DNA from: Astragalus membranaceus
Taxonomy: Eukaryota; Streptophyta; Magnoliopsida; Fabales; Fabaceae
Assembly (NCBI GenBank): GCA_039519185.1
Contig: CM076850.1
Span: 88,890,270 to 88,954,269, forward strand
DNA: 64,000 nucleotides
Direction: 5' to 3'
Part shown: piece after piece, positions 19,539 through 33,768 of the stretch
How positions within the stretch are numbered: position 1 is the first letter of the stretch
How the letters are laid out: every line of letters begins with the position of its first letter
Notes under the pieces: model-generated
Databases searched by the model: none
What the model was told of the DNA's origin: nothing
What the model saw: the letters and a program-made list of their open reading frames with translations, nothing else
Program-made: the position numbers and the translations under genes

Positions 19539-20557
19539 ACCTCACCTTCTCATTGAAAAATCATCTAGAAAGACTCACTTAGATAGATTGTTAGATTTAT
19601 TTTACACTCTCTTGTACAAAGGCAAGAAAGAAATTGGCAACTTCTTTCTTTACTTCCACACATTTGTTAGTGCTGATTGTATGCTGTGAGGAGAATGCTA
19701 GAGCATTGCTAGGAAGATTCACGCAAAGGAACTTCAACCGTGTAATCTTTACTTTGTTGTATTCCTTTTGCTTTATCTAATATATGAACATGTTTACTTC
19801 AGTTTATATATGTCTTATAATGCCTAGTAAACTTCTTTAGTTGGAATGCCTTAAACTTTGTAATGAACTTCTAAATGGTTATTATGTTATATTGATGCGT
19901 ACAATTTAGTTCTTGTGTTATAATTCTTTCAAACTTATTTTGAGGTTGATCACTTAGAATAAGTAGGGTCATAAATACAGACATGGTTTATGATTTGAAC
20001 TCAAGAACTAATATGGATAAGAGTTTTAATAAAAGGAGACTTTGTTAAATCCATGCTAAAACCTAGACATATGATAGCATAGTCCATAGGGGGATATTGT
20101 GGGTACCTCATATACAAAGGTGAACTTATTTAGAGCTTAGACATAAGACTTGTAATGAAGCCCTCACGTTAGTTGCTGAAAAGCACGCATCAATTGCTAC
20201 AACATCCATTGTAAGAGCACCAAGTGCTCCAACACCAAGTGCTCCCGCACCTAATGCTCCAGCATCAAGTGCTTCAGCATCATATATAACATATTGCTAT
20301 CAAAAGTGATTTACTTAGTAAAAAGCATTCCAACTATCTTTCTCACTTGATTTTAAAACTCCTTTTATTTAACTTGTTTACCTATTGTATCACCCAATAT
20401 TATTGTTTGTTACTTGGTTATTCATCACTAATGCAACTATCAACTAAACCTTAGAAATTAATCCAATCCCTATGGGTATGATCTCTACTTTCTTTTATAT
20501 TACTTGTTAAAGACTGTGTACACTTGCACAATACCTATTTTCTGCACAACAAGCTTT

Positions 20558-20575
20558 TGGCGTCGTTGCCGGCGA
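20558..20575 (+). promoter_or_regulatory. Primer-binding site of Athila element
   Basis: tggcgtcgttgccggcga, near-identical to the Asp-tRNA PBS (TGGCGCCGTTGCCGGGGA) characteristic of Athila elements, starting six bases after the LTR. Confidence 0.85.
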
Positions 20576-20706
20576 TTGACATTAATTTTTATTGATTAGC
20601 TTTATAGTAATTTAGTGATTATATTATTCTGGTATTTTGTTTCTGAGAATGCTACAGCACTAGATGCCATAGCATATGCACATGATCAAATCACTAGAAT
20701 ACAAAT

Positions 20707-22440
20707 AAAATCCAGAGATAGAAAGACGATTTAGAAGGTTGCGAATGCTTCAAAAACAAAGACTCAGAGGCAGTGGTAGAATCACAATGGCTGAGGAAGG
20801 GGCTCAGGCAGAGGTTCTTTAGGAGGTGCCAGAGGTTCAGTACATGGATCAAGTAGGGGACATCCAGGGCCACATCATGATACTGAAGATGAACACAGGC
20901 AGCAATTCATCAACATGGGACCTATAAGTGTGATAAATGACAGGGATAGACCAATGAGAGACTATGATATGTTTGATCCTCAAAACATGCAAACTAGCAT
21001 AGTCAGGCCTCACATAAATGCAACACATTTTGAGTTTAAACCCATGATGTTCCAAATGCTTCAAACAGTGGGACAATTTGATGGTTCTCCTCATGAGGAC
21101 CCTCATTTACATTTAAGGAAATTTTTGGAAGTATGTAGCAATTTCATCATTCCTGGTGTTTTAGAAAATGCTTTTGTATTGAAACTTTTTCCATATTCCT
21201 TAAAAGATTGAGCTAAGGCTTGGTTAAACTCTTTGGAACCTAATTCTATCACTAATTGGAATGACTTGGCTGAAAAAATTTTGGCAAAATATTTTCACCT
21301 ATTGAAAATGCCAAAATGAGAAATGACATTACTTCCTTTAGACAAAAAGAATTTGAATCACTATTTGAAGCATGGGAAAGATAGAAAGAGCTTTTGAGAA
21401 AATGCCCTCATCATGGTATACCTGTCATTATTCAAATGGAAACATTTTAAAATGGTTTGGAACCCCAAACCAGACTCGTGATAGATGCATCATCTGGAGG
21501 AGTATTGTTGAACTCATCTTACAATGAAGTCTGTGAACTAATAGAAAGAATTGCAACCAACAACTACAGCTGGCCCACAAAAAGGGTCAATGCTCAAAGG
21601 AAAACAGCTGGGGTTCATGAGATTAGTGAAGTATCAGCCCTATCAGCTCAAGTAACCTCTCTTACCAACATGATTAAAAATCTCAGTTCCATAAATGCTC
21701 CAGCATCCAATGCTGCAGCATTAACAGGAACCACAACAGCTGCAATAGAGCAAGCTCCTCCAGGATCAACTAGTTGTGTATATTGTGGAGGAGGACACTT
21801 GTTTGAGGAATGTCCCAGCAACCCTATTTCTGCCAACTATGTAGGATACAATAAAAACAACAATCCTTACTCAAACACCTATAATCCTGGTTGGAAAAAT
21901 CACCCTAATTTCAGATGGGGTACCAACAATGCCACAACAACCAATGCTGCAGCACCAGCTACTCCACCAGGATTCCACTCTCAAAACTACCAAAGACCAC
22001 CTGCACCAGCAAATGATAACTCCCTAGAATCTATGCTCAAAGCATATATGGGCAAAACATATACCTTTATAAGTGAAGAAAGAACTGCAAGACAAGCTCA
22101 TGATGCTTCAATTAGAAATTTGGAGAATCAGGTGGGGCAATTAGCATCAACTTTATACCAAAGGCCCAATGGATCACTGCCATCCACCACAGAGGCCTCA
22201 ACCTCACAAAAGCATGGCAAGGAACAAGTAAAAGCTATCTCTTTGAGAAGTGGAAAAGATTTGACAGAACCATATGAAACAGAAGGTGAAGCTAAGGAAG
22301 AAAAAGAAAAAAAAATGAAAAAAATAGAAAAGACAAAAATTCAACTAATGCTGGAGCATCTGATGCTGCAGCATCTAAAGCTGCTTCTATACCACCACCA
22401 AGGTTAGTTCCAGAGTACCCCCCCTCCACCTTTTCCACAA
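20707..22440 (+). pseudogene. gag: Athila gag (broken)
   Basis: Starts around NPEIERRFRRLR (20709) and continues in shifted frames. The capsid region (20915-21211) contains FEFKPMMFQMLQTVGQFDGS and PHEDPHLHLRKFLEVC; a TGA at 21209-21211 then interrupts. KAWLNSLEPNSITNWNDLAEKI follows, then a shift and stops near 21318, 21383 and 21449. The C-terminal piece (21457-22407) carries the zinc knuckle CVYCGGGHLFEEC (CX2CX3HX4C, about 21775-21815), Asn/Pro-rich sequence and a Lys/Glu-rich tail. Short ASNAxAP-like stretches are coded by the ccagcatcaatgct units. Family role: capsid/nucleocapsid. Several stops mean it cannot make a full Gag. Confidence 0.9.
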
Positions 22441-22443
22441 AGG

Positions 22444-25400
22444 TTGAGGAAGGCTCATGAAGAAAAACAAGTTGGCAAATTCCTTGAGGTATTGAAGCAA
22501 TTACACATCAATGTTCCCCTAGTTAAAGCACCTCAACAAATGCCAAATTATGCCAAATTCATGAAAGATGTGCTTACAAAAAGAACGAGATTGGGGGAGT
22601 TTGAAACAGTAGCCATGTCCAAAGAATGCAACATGATCATGCAAAATAAACTCCCTTGGAAACTAAAAGATCCTGGCAGTTTCACAATTCCATTTTCAAT
22701 TGGAAAAATTTATACTGGTCGTGCACTATGTGATTTAGGTGCAAGTATCAACTTGATGCCTAAATCCATATTCACACAACTGGGAATTGGCACTGCTAGA
22801 CCAACCACTGTGACTCTTCAGTTAGCAGATAGGTCAATAGCCTATCCTGAAGGAATCATAGAGGATGTTTTAATTAAAGTTGACAAATTTGTGTTTCCTG
22901 CAGATTTTGTTATCCTTGATTTTAATGTAGATAAGGAGGTACCAATCATACTTGGAAGACCATTCCTGGCAACTGGAAAGACAATCATTGATGTGCAGAA
23001 AGGTGAACTGACCATGAGGGTAAATGATCAAGAGGTGAAATTCAATGTTATGAATGCTCTAAAGTATCCTAATTAGGATACTGGGGAATGTTCATTTGTA
23101 GTCTCTTTGGATCAAGTAGTGTAGAGGCACTTCCACAAGCAACATAACCACTTAACCAATGCTCTAGCATCCATTGCTCCAGCATTCCCAAAAGAGGAAA
23201 TTGTGGAACAAGAAGCTCTGCTAGAATCAACAGTGAAAGAGGTTTGGGCAAGAAAATATGAGTCCTTAGATCTTGAAGACTCACCCCTCAAAAAGAGTGT
23301 TCCTTCAATAGCCAGACCTCCTCAACTTGAACTGAAAGAATTGCCCCAGCATCTGAAGTATGCCTTCTTAGGGGAAAATGATACTCTTCATGTGATCATT
23401 GCTTCTGACTTATCACAAAAGCAGGAGCATGATCTCATTAATACCCTAAGAAAGCATAAAAAGGGAATTAGTTGGCAAATGTCTGATATAAAGGGAATCC
23501 GTCCTACAATATGCATGCATAGAATTATCTTAGATGAAAAATACCAAAAACAACATTGAAGGGCAGAGAAGACTCAATCCAATCATGAAGGAGGTGGTAA
23601 AGAAGGAAATTATCAAGTGGCTAGATGCTGGCATAGTCTACCCAATCTCAGATAGTGCATGGGTGAGCCTTGTGTAGTGTGTACCAAAGAAAGGAGGTGT
23701 GACAGTAATAGTCAATGAAAGAAATGAACTGATTCCTACAAGAACTGTCACAGGCTGGAGGATATGTATGAACTACAGAAAGCTCATCAAGGCTACAAAG
23801 AAGGGCCATTTTCCATTTCCTTTCATAGATCAAATGCTGGACAGATTAGCTAGTAAGGAATTTTATTGCTTTTTGGATGGCTATTCAGGCTATAACTAGA
23901 TTTCTATAGTTCCTGAAGACCAACAAAAGACAACTTTCACTTGTCCCTATGTCACCTTTGCATTTAAAATGATGCCCTTTGGACTATGTAATGCTCCAAC
24001 AACATTCCAAAGGTGTAAGATGGCAATATTCTCAGACTTCATAGAGCAATCCATCGAAGTTTTATGGATGGTTTCTCAGTATTTGGTGAGACATTCCAAC
24101 TCTGCTTGGCAAACTTAGAAGAAATACTCAACAGATGTGAAGAAACCAACTTGATCCTACATTGGGAGAAGTGCCACTTTATGGTCCAAGAAGGCATTGT
24201 GCTAGGTCATAGAATTTCAAAGAAAGGGCTGGAAGTAGACAAAGCAAAGATTGAGGTGATAGAAAAATTACCTCATCCAACAACTGTCAAAGGTATCAGA
24301 AGCTTTTTAGGTCATGCAGGCTTCTATAAGAGATTTATCAAGGACTTCTCCAAAATTTCAAAGCCATTATGTCAACTGTTGCAACATGATGTGCATTTCA
24401 ACATTGATGAATCTTGCTCAGAAGCATTTCAGAAACTCAAAAGAGCATTAATCACAGCACCATTTATAGTTACACCAGACTGGAGCAGACCATTTGAATT
24501 AATGTGTGATGCTAGTGATTTTGCTGTAGGAGCTGTCCTGGGGCAAAGGTATGATAAAATCTTTCATTCTATATATTATGCTAGCAAAACACTTGTGGAA
24601 GCTCAATTAAATTATACTGTGACAGAAAAAGAATTATTAGAAGTGGTCTTTGCATTTGATAAGTTTAGATCATACTTAGTTGGCACCAAAGTGATTGTTT
24701 ATACTGACCACTCAGCCATTAAGTACTTAATTTCAAAAAAAAGATGCAAAACCAAGGCTAATAAGATGGGTTCTCCTCCTTCAAGAATTTGATCTTGAAA
24801 TTCATGACAAAAAGGGGGTTGAGAACCAAGTAGCTGACCCTTTGTCTAGACTTGAAAGTGAAAGAGCAGGTACAAAAGAGGGAGAAATCAAAGAAAGTTT
24901 TCCTGATGAGAAACTATTGGCAATTAATGTGACAACATCTAGTGCCCCAACATCCAATGCAGGAGCATCAGATGCTGTAGCACCATGGTTTGCTGACATA
25001 GTAAACTTTTTAGCAAGCAGAGTGGTGCCAGTTAACATGACATACCAGCAAAGGAGAAGGTTCTTCCATATAGTTAAACAATACTATTGGGATGACACTT
25101 TTCTCTATAAAAAGTGTCCTGATCAATTAATGAGAAGATGCTTGGCAGAAGAAGAACAACAACCAGTGCTACAGCATTGCCATGCTGCCCCTTATGGTGG
25201 ACATTTTGGCAGCACCAGAACAGCAGCCAAGGTACTACAATCAGGTTACTATTGGCCAACATTATTTAAAGATGCATATCAAATAGTCAAGAACTGTGAT
25301 AATTGTCAAAGGGTTGGAAATATCTCAAACAAACATGAGATGCCATTAACCAACATCTTAGAGATTGAACTCTTTGATGTATGGGGAATGGATTTCATGG

Positions 25401-26269
25401 GACCATTTCCTCCATCATTTGGAAATATATACATCTTGGTGGCTGTGGACTATGTTTCCAAGCGGGTAGAAGCTGTGGCATTACCCAACAATGATCCTAA
25501 ATCTGTGAGCAAGTTCCTATAGAAAAATATCTTCACCAGATTTGGCACTCCTCGAGCCATCATCAGTGATGAAGGTTCTCACTTCTGCAACAAACTGATA
25601 AAAGCCCTTCTTACCAAATATGGGGTAAAGCACAAAATTGCCACTGCCTACCACCCTCGAACAAGTGGACAGGCAGAATTATCTAATAGGAAAATTAAAA
25701 GGATGCTTGAAAAAATGGTTGGACCCACAAGGAAAGATTGGTCTTTACATTTGGATGATGCATTGTGGGCTTATAGAACTGCATTCAAAACACCCTTGGA
25801 AATGTCACCCTATAGATTAGTATATGGCGAGGCATGTTATCTTCCTGTTGAGATGGAACAGAAGTCATATTGGGCAATCAAAAAGCTAAATTTTGATCTT
25901 GCAAAAGCAGGTGCATCCAGGCTGCTGCAATTAAATGAGCTAGAAGAAATCAAACAATTTTTATATGAAAATGATGAAATCTACAAAGTGAAAACAAAAG
26001 CTTGGCATGACCAAAGGATACAAAAAAGAGAGCTAGTGGAAGGAGAGCTTGTCCTATTATACAATTCCAGGCTAAAACTATTCCCAGGCAAGCTAAAATC
26101 AAGATGGTCAGGGCCATTCAAATTAATGAAAATATACCCTCATGGTGCTGTAGGCTTATTTGATGAAGTTTGAAAGACAACTTTTAAAGTTAATGGACAG
26201 AGGGTCAAGATGTACTATGGTGGACAGATTGAGAGGGATAAAGCCACCATCCATCTTCAAAATCTCTAA
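22444..26269 (+). pseudogene. pol: Athila pol: protease, RT, RNase H, integrase (broken)
   Basis: Protease (22444-23076): active-site DLGASINLMPKSIF and the ILGRPFLATG flap region. RT (23203-24120): VPKKGGVTV, WRICMNYRKL, LDGYSGYN, MMPFGLCNAPTTFQ; the catalytic block reads FMDGFSVFG with a +1 shift just before it (about 24060), so one catalytic Asp is Gly. RNase H (24460-24760): MCDASDFAVGAVLG, TEKELLEVVFA, YTDHSAIKYL. Integrase: the zinc-binding end with HCHAAPYGGHFG (about 25175) and CDNC, the core with WGMDFMGPFPPS (about 25380), ISDEGSHF and the TAYHPRTSGQAE block, and the C-terminal FKVNGQRVKMYYGG. Stops at 23077, 23557, 23677, 23898, 24790, 25520, 26171 among others. Confidence 0.9.
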
Positions 26270-26303
26270 AGCTAAGAGATAGTCAGGCTGAAGACTCTTA
26301 AAT

Positions 26304-26331
26304 CAAGCGCTTCTGGGAGGCAACCCAAGAT
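26304..26331 (+). promoter_or_regulatory. Conserved Athila post-pol box
   Basis: gcgcttctgggaggcaacccaa. A GGGAGGCAACCC box right after pol is a recurring feature of Athila elements; its function is not known to me. Confidence 0.5.
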
Positions 26332-26785
26332 TTTGAATTATTAATTAACAATTTTTTAGTTGATTTATTTTTATGTTTTAGGTCAAGGGAATGCCGTAGC
26401 ATGCGATGCTCCAGCATTGAAAGAAGAATGATGCTCCAACATCAAAAGAAATATGATGCAACAGCAGTCAGCCAACAACATTCTCACTTCAAAAAAGTTT
26501 ACTGCCAGGCAATTAAGGATATTAAGGATAACACCCTGCGCAATCTCACCAAATCACCCACGTGTTACCTTGCATGCTCTCCACTTCACCTAAACAGTAA
26601 CTCAGCTATCCCATCACCGCCCACGTCCTCACCTAACTCCTCTCCATTAACTTTCCCTCGCACGTTTCAAAACAATCCCACTTTCCCAAAACCGTTGTTC
26701 TTCATCTCGCTCTCTCTCACCACATTGCAAACGCATCTTCAACCAAGAGAAAACCCTAAACCTCGACGAAATCACCCAAACCACA

Positions 26786-28781
26786 ATGGCTAAGAAACAA
26801 GCTGCTGCCAAAAATTCAGGCAAATCAACCACCAATGCTGGAGCATCAAGTCAGAAGATCACCAAGAAAAACAAAACTGTTCCTGCATCAATTCCAAAAG
26901 AAAAGGAACATTTCTGGGGAATGGACATGCTACCTGAGCGAGGATTCAAACTCACAAAGGCTCATCCATCATTCACAGCCACTGTGGCCAGCTTGCAATG
27001 GGAAACATTTGTGCAACATAGAGGATCATATGTAGAACAAGTGGTGCGTGAATTCTATGCTGGCAGCCCAGGCCAGAAGGGAAGTAAGTTTTTACATTAC
27101 TCTATGGTAAGGAACAGAAGAGTGCATTTTGATCCTAAAAGAATAAATGATGAATATCTGTTAGGATAACATGGAACTGATTTTGAAAAATTGGTAGAAA
27201 ATTATGGAAAGAAAGAAATGATGAGAGTTTAATCTAGGATAGCAGAAAAGGATGCTGAATGGGAGAAATTTATAAACATTGAATTCAAAATGAAAAACAA
27301 GTACCTTATTAGTGAAGTAGGCAACTGACTCTTGTTCACAACTGCTTCCCTAATCCCTACCTCCCACACATCATCACTCCACAAAGAAAGACTAATCCTA
27401 TTAGATGCTATCTTGACAGAATCCAATATAGATGTAGGAAGGTTGATTGCTAGGGAAATCCTACTCTGTAGAAACAAGAAATCAGGATATCTTTTCTTCC
27501 CATGCCTAATTACAAATTTATGTGAAAATGATGGAGTCCCAATACAAGCCATGGAGGTTAGAAAATTTCCCCCTAGTGCACTATCTGCTGAATTTAAAGA
27601 GAAACCCAAGGCTACCCCAGAAACTGCAAGCACCCTGATGCCAGAGCACTTCATGCTCCAACAACAGGCTATTTGGAAGTTTTTAAAAGAACAATATGAC
27701 TGGATGCAGCTAAGGTTCCAAGAAATTTCAACTGTGGACACACGTGTTGAGGCACCCACCTTTCCAAGCCGGGTTCTGGGAGAAGCTATTGATGAAGAAG
27801 AAGAGGAAGTAGCAGAAGAAGAATTTGTTGGAAGCAGTGAAAAAGAAGAAGACAGAAAAGAAACAGCAAAAAGGAAAGAGGAAATTGTTTGAAGATGAAC
27901 CAATTTTAAGTTCTGAAGACTTGGAGGATACCAGTGAGGAAGATGAAGTTAGTAGAGCTGTGAAAGAAATAGAAAAAGATGTTGAGGAGGATGAAACTGA
28001 ATCTGAGGAGGAGAGTGAAAAATCAAAAGAAGGAGATGTGATAATGGAAGAGGCACCAAGGCAGAAGTATTAAACCACCACCATTCCACCCACTCCACCT
28101 GAAGTCACTAACCAACCATCCACCACAACAATCCACACATCACCAATCATCCCTCAATCACCAGCACCTCAATCCACCCAAAAAGACCAAAAAACAGAAG
28201 CCACCACCAAAGAACCAACTCCCCCACAAACTGAAACGAGAAAACAACCTGAAGATGAACAACTTACAACAAATGACCCCCCTGTTATTTTAACTAACAT
28301 TAAAACTGTTAGTTTGAAAGAAAATTTGCAGGATATTGTGGAGGAAGCAGAGAATGAAGAAGAGGAAAAAGAAGAAGAAGCTGAAAAAGAAGATGCAGGA
28401 AAGCAGCCCTCTGGAGATGTGCCCCAACAGCCAATTACTGATGCCCCAACATCCAGTGCTGGAGCATCGCAGCAACGATCTAAGGGAGCAGCATCTCAAA
28501 TCCAAGTTGACCCTGCCCAAGTAGAAGCCACAATGAAGGTGGTCATGGAAACTCTAGTTTCCAAGAGGACTGAAGAAATAGCAGCACAACAACAACCATT
28601 TGCAGGTACTGTTAAAATTGCTGTTGAGGTTGCTGGTGCACCTGATGCTAGTGCACCTGATGCTGGCACATCCAATGCTGACGCACCAAACGAAAAGGGA
28701 CCAAAAGCAAAGAAGCTGAAGGTGAAGCATGTAGCTGTGAGGACCAGCAGTAGGATCAAGAGTGGGGCCAACAAACAGTAA
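26786..28781 (+). pseudogene. Athila third ORF (env-position protein), broken
   Basis: Begins MAKKQAAAKNSGKS at 26786. An N-terminal block (EFYAGS, RNRRVHFDPKRINDEYLLG) ends in a stop at 27167-27169. The next block (27332-27892) has LHKERLILLDAILTES and NIDVGRLIAREILLCRNK, followed by an acidic Glu-rich part, a frameshift near 27880, a Pro/Thr-rich linker and a second acidic and Ala-rich part ending IKSGANKQ at 28779. The layout matches the plant-specific ORF found downstream of pol in Athila elements (plant transposon-protein domain). I see no signal peptide or clear transmembrane segment, so an envelope role is not supported. Confidence 0.75.
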
Positions 28782-30290
<1,509 letters not shown>

Positions 30291-30302
30291 AGTTTGGGGG
30301 TG
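30291..30302 (+). promoter_or_regulatory. Polypurine tract of Athila element
   Basis: agtttgggggtg immediately before the TGATAATT start of the 3' LTR; preceded by ttgaggacaagcaatggttta. Confidence 0.7.
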
Positions 30303-30662
30303 TGATAATTCTATTTTATATAGAGTTATTTACACATCTAAATCTAAACAATTGTGAAATTCTCAGTAATAATGTTTATTAAATATAGGAATATAGAGGA
30401 ATAACAACATTCAAGATCAAAAGAAGGTTTTTACAAGCAACTTATCATTTTGCATATATTTTGGTATTTTGATGTGTTTGTTCAATGCTACAGCATTAGA
30501 TGCCCCCAGCATTGGTGACACTGCAATGCCCCAGCATTGGATGCCCCAGCATGCAGAACAAACCATAATGCCCAAAGCACTCTTGGAACATCAAAATGCC
30601 CCAGCACCCAAATGATGACGTCATGATGCGTTCTCAAGAGGCAGATGCAAGTGGCCAATGCG
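30303..30662 (+). repeat. Truncated 3' LTR of Athila element
   Basis: First 360 bp only, collinear with 18987-19334, with one extra 15-bp ccccagcattggatg unit. It ends where the fold-back tRNA-like repeat begins. Confidence 0.85.
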
Positions 30663-30664
30663 CA

Positions 30665-30973
30665 CGCTCAATTGGTAGTGGGAGGTGTGTTTAACTTGCA
30701 CTTATGCCTCAGGTGCAAGGTTCGATTCCCACGGAAGGCAAAAATTCTACAAGAGGGGTAGAGAAGACCGTATTGTAATAGTGCTGGGGTGGCCAATGCG
30801 CTGGACCTGGACTGTTACAATAAAAAGGCGCCTTTTTATTGTAATAGTCTGGGTCCACCACCCCAGCACTATTACATCACGGTCTTTTCTACCCCCCTTG
30901 TAGAATTTTTGCCTTCCGTGGGAATCGAACCTTGCACCTGAGGCATAAGTGCAAGTTAAACACACCTCCCACT
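30665..30973. mobile_element. Fold-back pair of tRNA-like (SINE-type) sequences
   Basis: The left half has gctcaattggtagtggg (polymerase III A-box-like) and ggttcgattcc (a perfect B box) at tRNA-like spacing. The right half is its inverted copy. Arms run 30677-30829 and 30830-30973 around a central 30-bp perfect palindrome whose centre is GGCGCC (30827-30832). Transcribed, it would form a hairpin with arms of about 145-150 bp. Two tRNA-derived SINE heads joined head to head, or a derived fold-back element, both fit. Confidence 0.65.
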
Positions 30974-31043
30974 GCTTTCTCTGATAACTCCGTGAGTCAC
31001 CCCGGCTAGCTGTGCTTCTTGGCCTTTGCTTTTCCCTGTTTCT

Positions 31044-32140
31044 CTGTAAAAACCACAATAATAAAGGGTGCGATAAACATTATCTCAGTGAGTCCTATCG
31101 AGACCCCTTACTAACTCTAGCCTTTCATTATGCATCATTTTAATCGTAGTCCGAGTCTGGATAACTACGTGCAATATTTTATTCGTAGCCCAAGTCTGGA
31201 TAGCTACATGTAACATTCGTAACCCAAGTCTGGATAGCTACGTGTCACATTTCATACTAGCACAACACCGAGGATCCTGTAGTTTCAGTCCCCCGGTGAA
31301 CCCAATCCACTCTCACTGGTGGGCAAACAAAGAAGGCGCCTAGGTTATGGGAATAATGACTTCCCTCCCCTAGTGTGCTATCACAGAGGTCGTCACCTCA
31401 ATTAATTTAATTATTAAGCGGTTACCAAAACCGTATCGGAACAGCAAGTCTGTTTCATTAAGTTCATATATAAGTGGTTAGCAAAACCTTAGTGGAACTC
31501 CAAGTCCATTTCATTAGCATATGTTATAAATTCTCACTCGCGAACCCTACTCGGTATCGTCATTTATCACAACTCAAAGAATTCATATAACATCATTCAT
31601 ACCAACGCATTTTCCATGAATTACGGTTTATTCATCAATATATAGTTTAGGGATGGGATTAGAATAGGTTTGGAATCAATTGGGAAGGGTTTGGACACAT
31701 TTTAAAATTTGGGACAGAAAGATCAGCACGGGTCGTGCTAAAATCAGCACGGGTCGTGCTAAAATCAGCACGGGTCGTGCTAACTTATCTGCACTTAAAA
31801 TCTGTGACAGAAAGATCAGCACGGGTCGTGCTAACTTATCAGCATATCTAAAAATCCTTTTTTCGTGTGAAATTCTCATTCTGATCGATTCCAAAACATA
31901 TTCCAATCGATACCCGAATATCACAATACATCAATTCAGTCCAAAACAGCACAAAACCAGTACAAACCACAATCATGACAATCACAATCCAATCACCATC
32001 AAGTTATAATTCACAAAACAAACCGTAAAACTTCAAACTTCGAAAATGGTTTTTAACACTAAAATTGGCGAGTTAAAAACAGAATCAAAACACTTGACCA
32101 ACATTTTGAAAACCATTCCCTAAGGGAGTATAGAACTCAC
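31044..32140 (-). other. Predicted LTR-internal intron, family V LTR
   Basis: Minus-strand donor TTCG|GTGAGT (32140) and acceptor GGTTTTTACAG|AGAAACAGG (31044), 1097 bp. Donor GTGAGTTCTAT pairs with ATAGGACTCAC (31098-31088) with one G-U pair. Confidence 0.4.
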
Positions 32141-32543
32141 CGAAGTGACGAATCCTCAAATAATCGATATTTCACGCGAAACAACCGTCAAGTAGCCACT
32201 CGAACGATCCACGCAATACACGAACTTCCCTTCAACTTCGAGTTCGCACTACTCAATTGTCCAAACTCATAAAGTGACTTGTAATTTAGCTACAATATCG
32301 ATTCTTGAACTCTAGCACTGATTTTGGATGGTTCAATGGCACATGCAAAGTAACTATTGTGAGTTTTGGTCACAAATGGAGCTTCAAACCCATCAATGGT
32401 AGAATGAGAAATAGAGGGAGTGAACTTCTGAAATTTGTATCAGCTGAAAGAGGATAGAAAAAGGAAGAGATTGGTACCACCATTGCTCCCAAGCACTGAG
32501 AATCCAAGGAGCTCTTCTTTCTTTCTTCTTTTCTCTCCTCGCG

Positions 32544-32545
<2 letters not shown>

Positions 32546-32598
<53 letters not shown>
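32546..32598. repeat. TC microsatellite
   Basis: Uninterrupted (tc)n of about 50 bp within the family V LTR. Confidence 0.95.
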
Positions 32599-32602
<4 letters not shown>

Positions 32603-32940
32603 TTCTTTCTTTCTGAAATTTGGTGTTGCTGAATATCAGGTTGCTGGAAGTGAGGTGGGGTTGGTTTTAATGAGCTGGGAGTTTAAAAATGGTGGAATGA
32701 CCAAAACGCCCTTGCCTTATAATTTCTCACTTAAATCACTTCTAAACAATTACTTAGCCAATGGTTTCTTGTCATAAACTTAATTAAACAAATAACACCT
32801 CATTAATTCATCCATTCCATGACCATCATCTCATAATAATTAATTATGCTAATTATACTCCTTTTGGCTAAATAATTATCTCGACTTCTTGCTAATTTCA
32901 ATAAACGAAATTAGCTAAATTGGGGATGTTACGGTTGAAA

Positions 32941-33768
32941 CCTTTTGCTATAGTTCAATTTCTGCACTTGATGCCGGTTGAACGCAATTAGTTTGATGCA
33001 AATTGGTTGAGAGATGAGCAAGAAAGAGCCAAAACACGTTTTACAGATGCGGATTATTTTTTCACAGTGTTTGCGTTTTAGGGGATTTTTTGAACAAAAT
33101 ACTTTCCATATTCCAATTCTTTGTTGAGTTTCGAGCATTTTACGCTCAAGAGTTGTTCAATTTGGTGCTCTATAACAAAATCACTATTGTTGAGATTGAA
33201 GGTTTTTTGAACATCAAGTTCAAGATTTCGGTTCTAGATATGATTTTGCGCATAAACACCTTATGAAATTATATTCAAGTTAGAGTCCAGTTTCATTCAA
33301 TTTGGTTGCAAATTGCATTTGTTATTCAAAAAAACAAGAAATCGAAGTGTTCTTGGTGTTCTTGAACACTTTCATCGTGTTCTTCATTTTTCTGTTCTTT
33401 TGTTTTAAATGAACAAACGGAAACAGATAAGACAGATAAAGGACCAAAGTGAGAATAAAAAACATAAAGAACCAAACTGACAAAGATATGAAAGATAAAT
33501 GATAATTTTAATATGTTTAACACATAAAAAGCTTTTAATAAAAATAATTTTAATCATAATTTTAATTTTTTTAAAACCACAATTTTAAATTTGTTTTAAC
33601 TGAAGAATTATAATTTGTATTATATCTATATATAAGTTGTATATATATATATATATATATTTACAAATAAATATACAAATATGTATGTATATATTTATAA
33701 ATAAAGATATTGGTGGTGGAGCGGCGGTCGGCAACGGATCTCCAGCGGCCCACGGCGGCAACCAAGCC
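32941..33768. repeat. DEFL unit 2, left part
   Basis: Collinear with 47072-48315 except that the latter has about 0.35 kb extra. It contains ttttgctatagttcaatttc, gttgaacgcaatt, cgctcaagagttgttcaatttggtgctctataac and, at its end, gatattggtggtggagcg followed by gcaaccaagcc. No gene is recognised. It is interrupted by solo LTR S3 and continues at 36163. Confidence 0.75.

Larger units (their letters stand above)
18987..20551 (+). repeat. 5' LTR of Athila element
   Basis: Begins TGATAACTCT and ends CTGCACAACA just before the PBS. It contains TGACGTCA (19284-19291), a TATA box (19531-19538) and many ccagcat/gatgc units, including a run at 20210-20285. Confidence 0.85.
30974..32932 (-). mobile_element. 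Chromovirus LTR fragment (family V)
   Basis: On the minus strand it starts GTAACATCCCCAATTTAGC (its first T missing) and runs to the fold-back repeat, which removes its 3' end. It carries the family landmarks: donor GTGAGT at 32140-32135, three cagcacgggtcgtgct units and a fourth at 31724-31832, the hairpin at 31069-31087, partner sequence at 31098-31088 and acceptor TTTTTACAG ending at 31044. A TC microsatellite sits at 32546-32598. No TSD can be read because both ends are damaged. Confidence 0.75.

Noticed and set aside
27229..27903. 224-residue minus-strand ORF
   Set aside because: Antisense shadow of the Athila third ORF (Glu-rich strand reads as Ser-rich).
26786..28781. A true envelope protein in the Athila third ORF
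   Set aside because: No signal peptide, no clear membrane segment; the content matches the plant Athila-specific ORF rather than a viral glycoprotein.
30665..30736. A genuine tRNA gene
   Set aside because: A- and B-box sequences are present, but I could not form an acceptor stem or a normal anticodon arm, and the copy is inverted within a fold-back repeat; a tRNA-derived repeat fits better.
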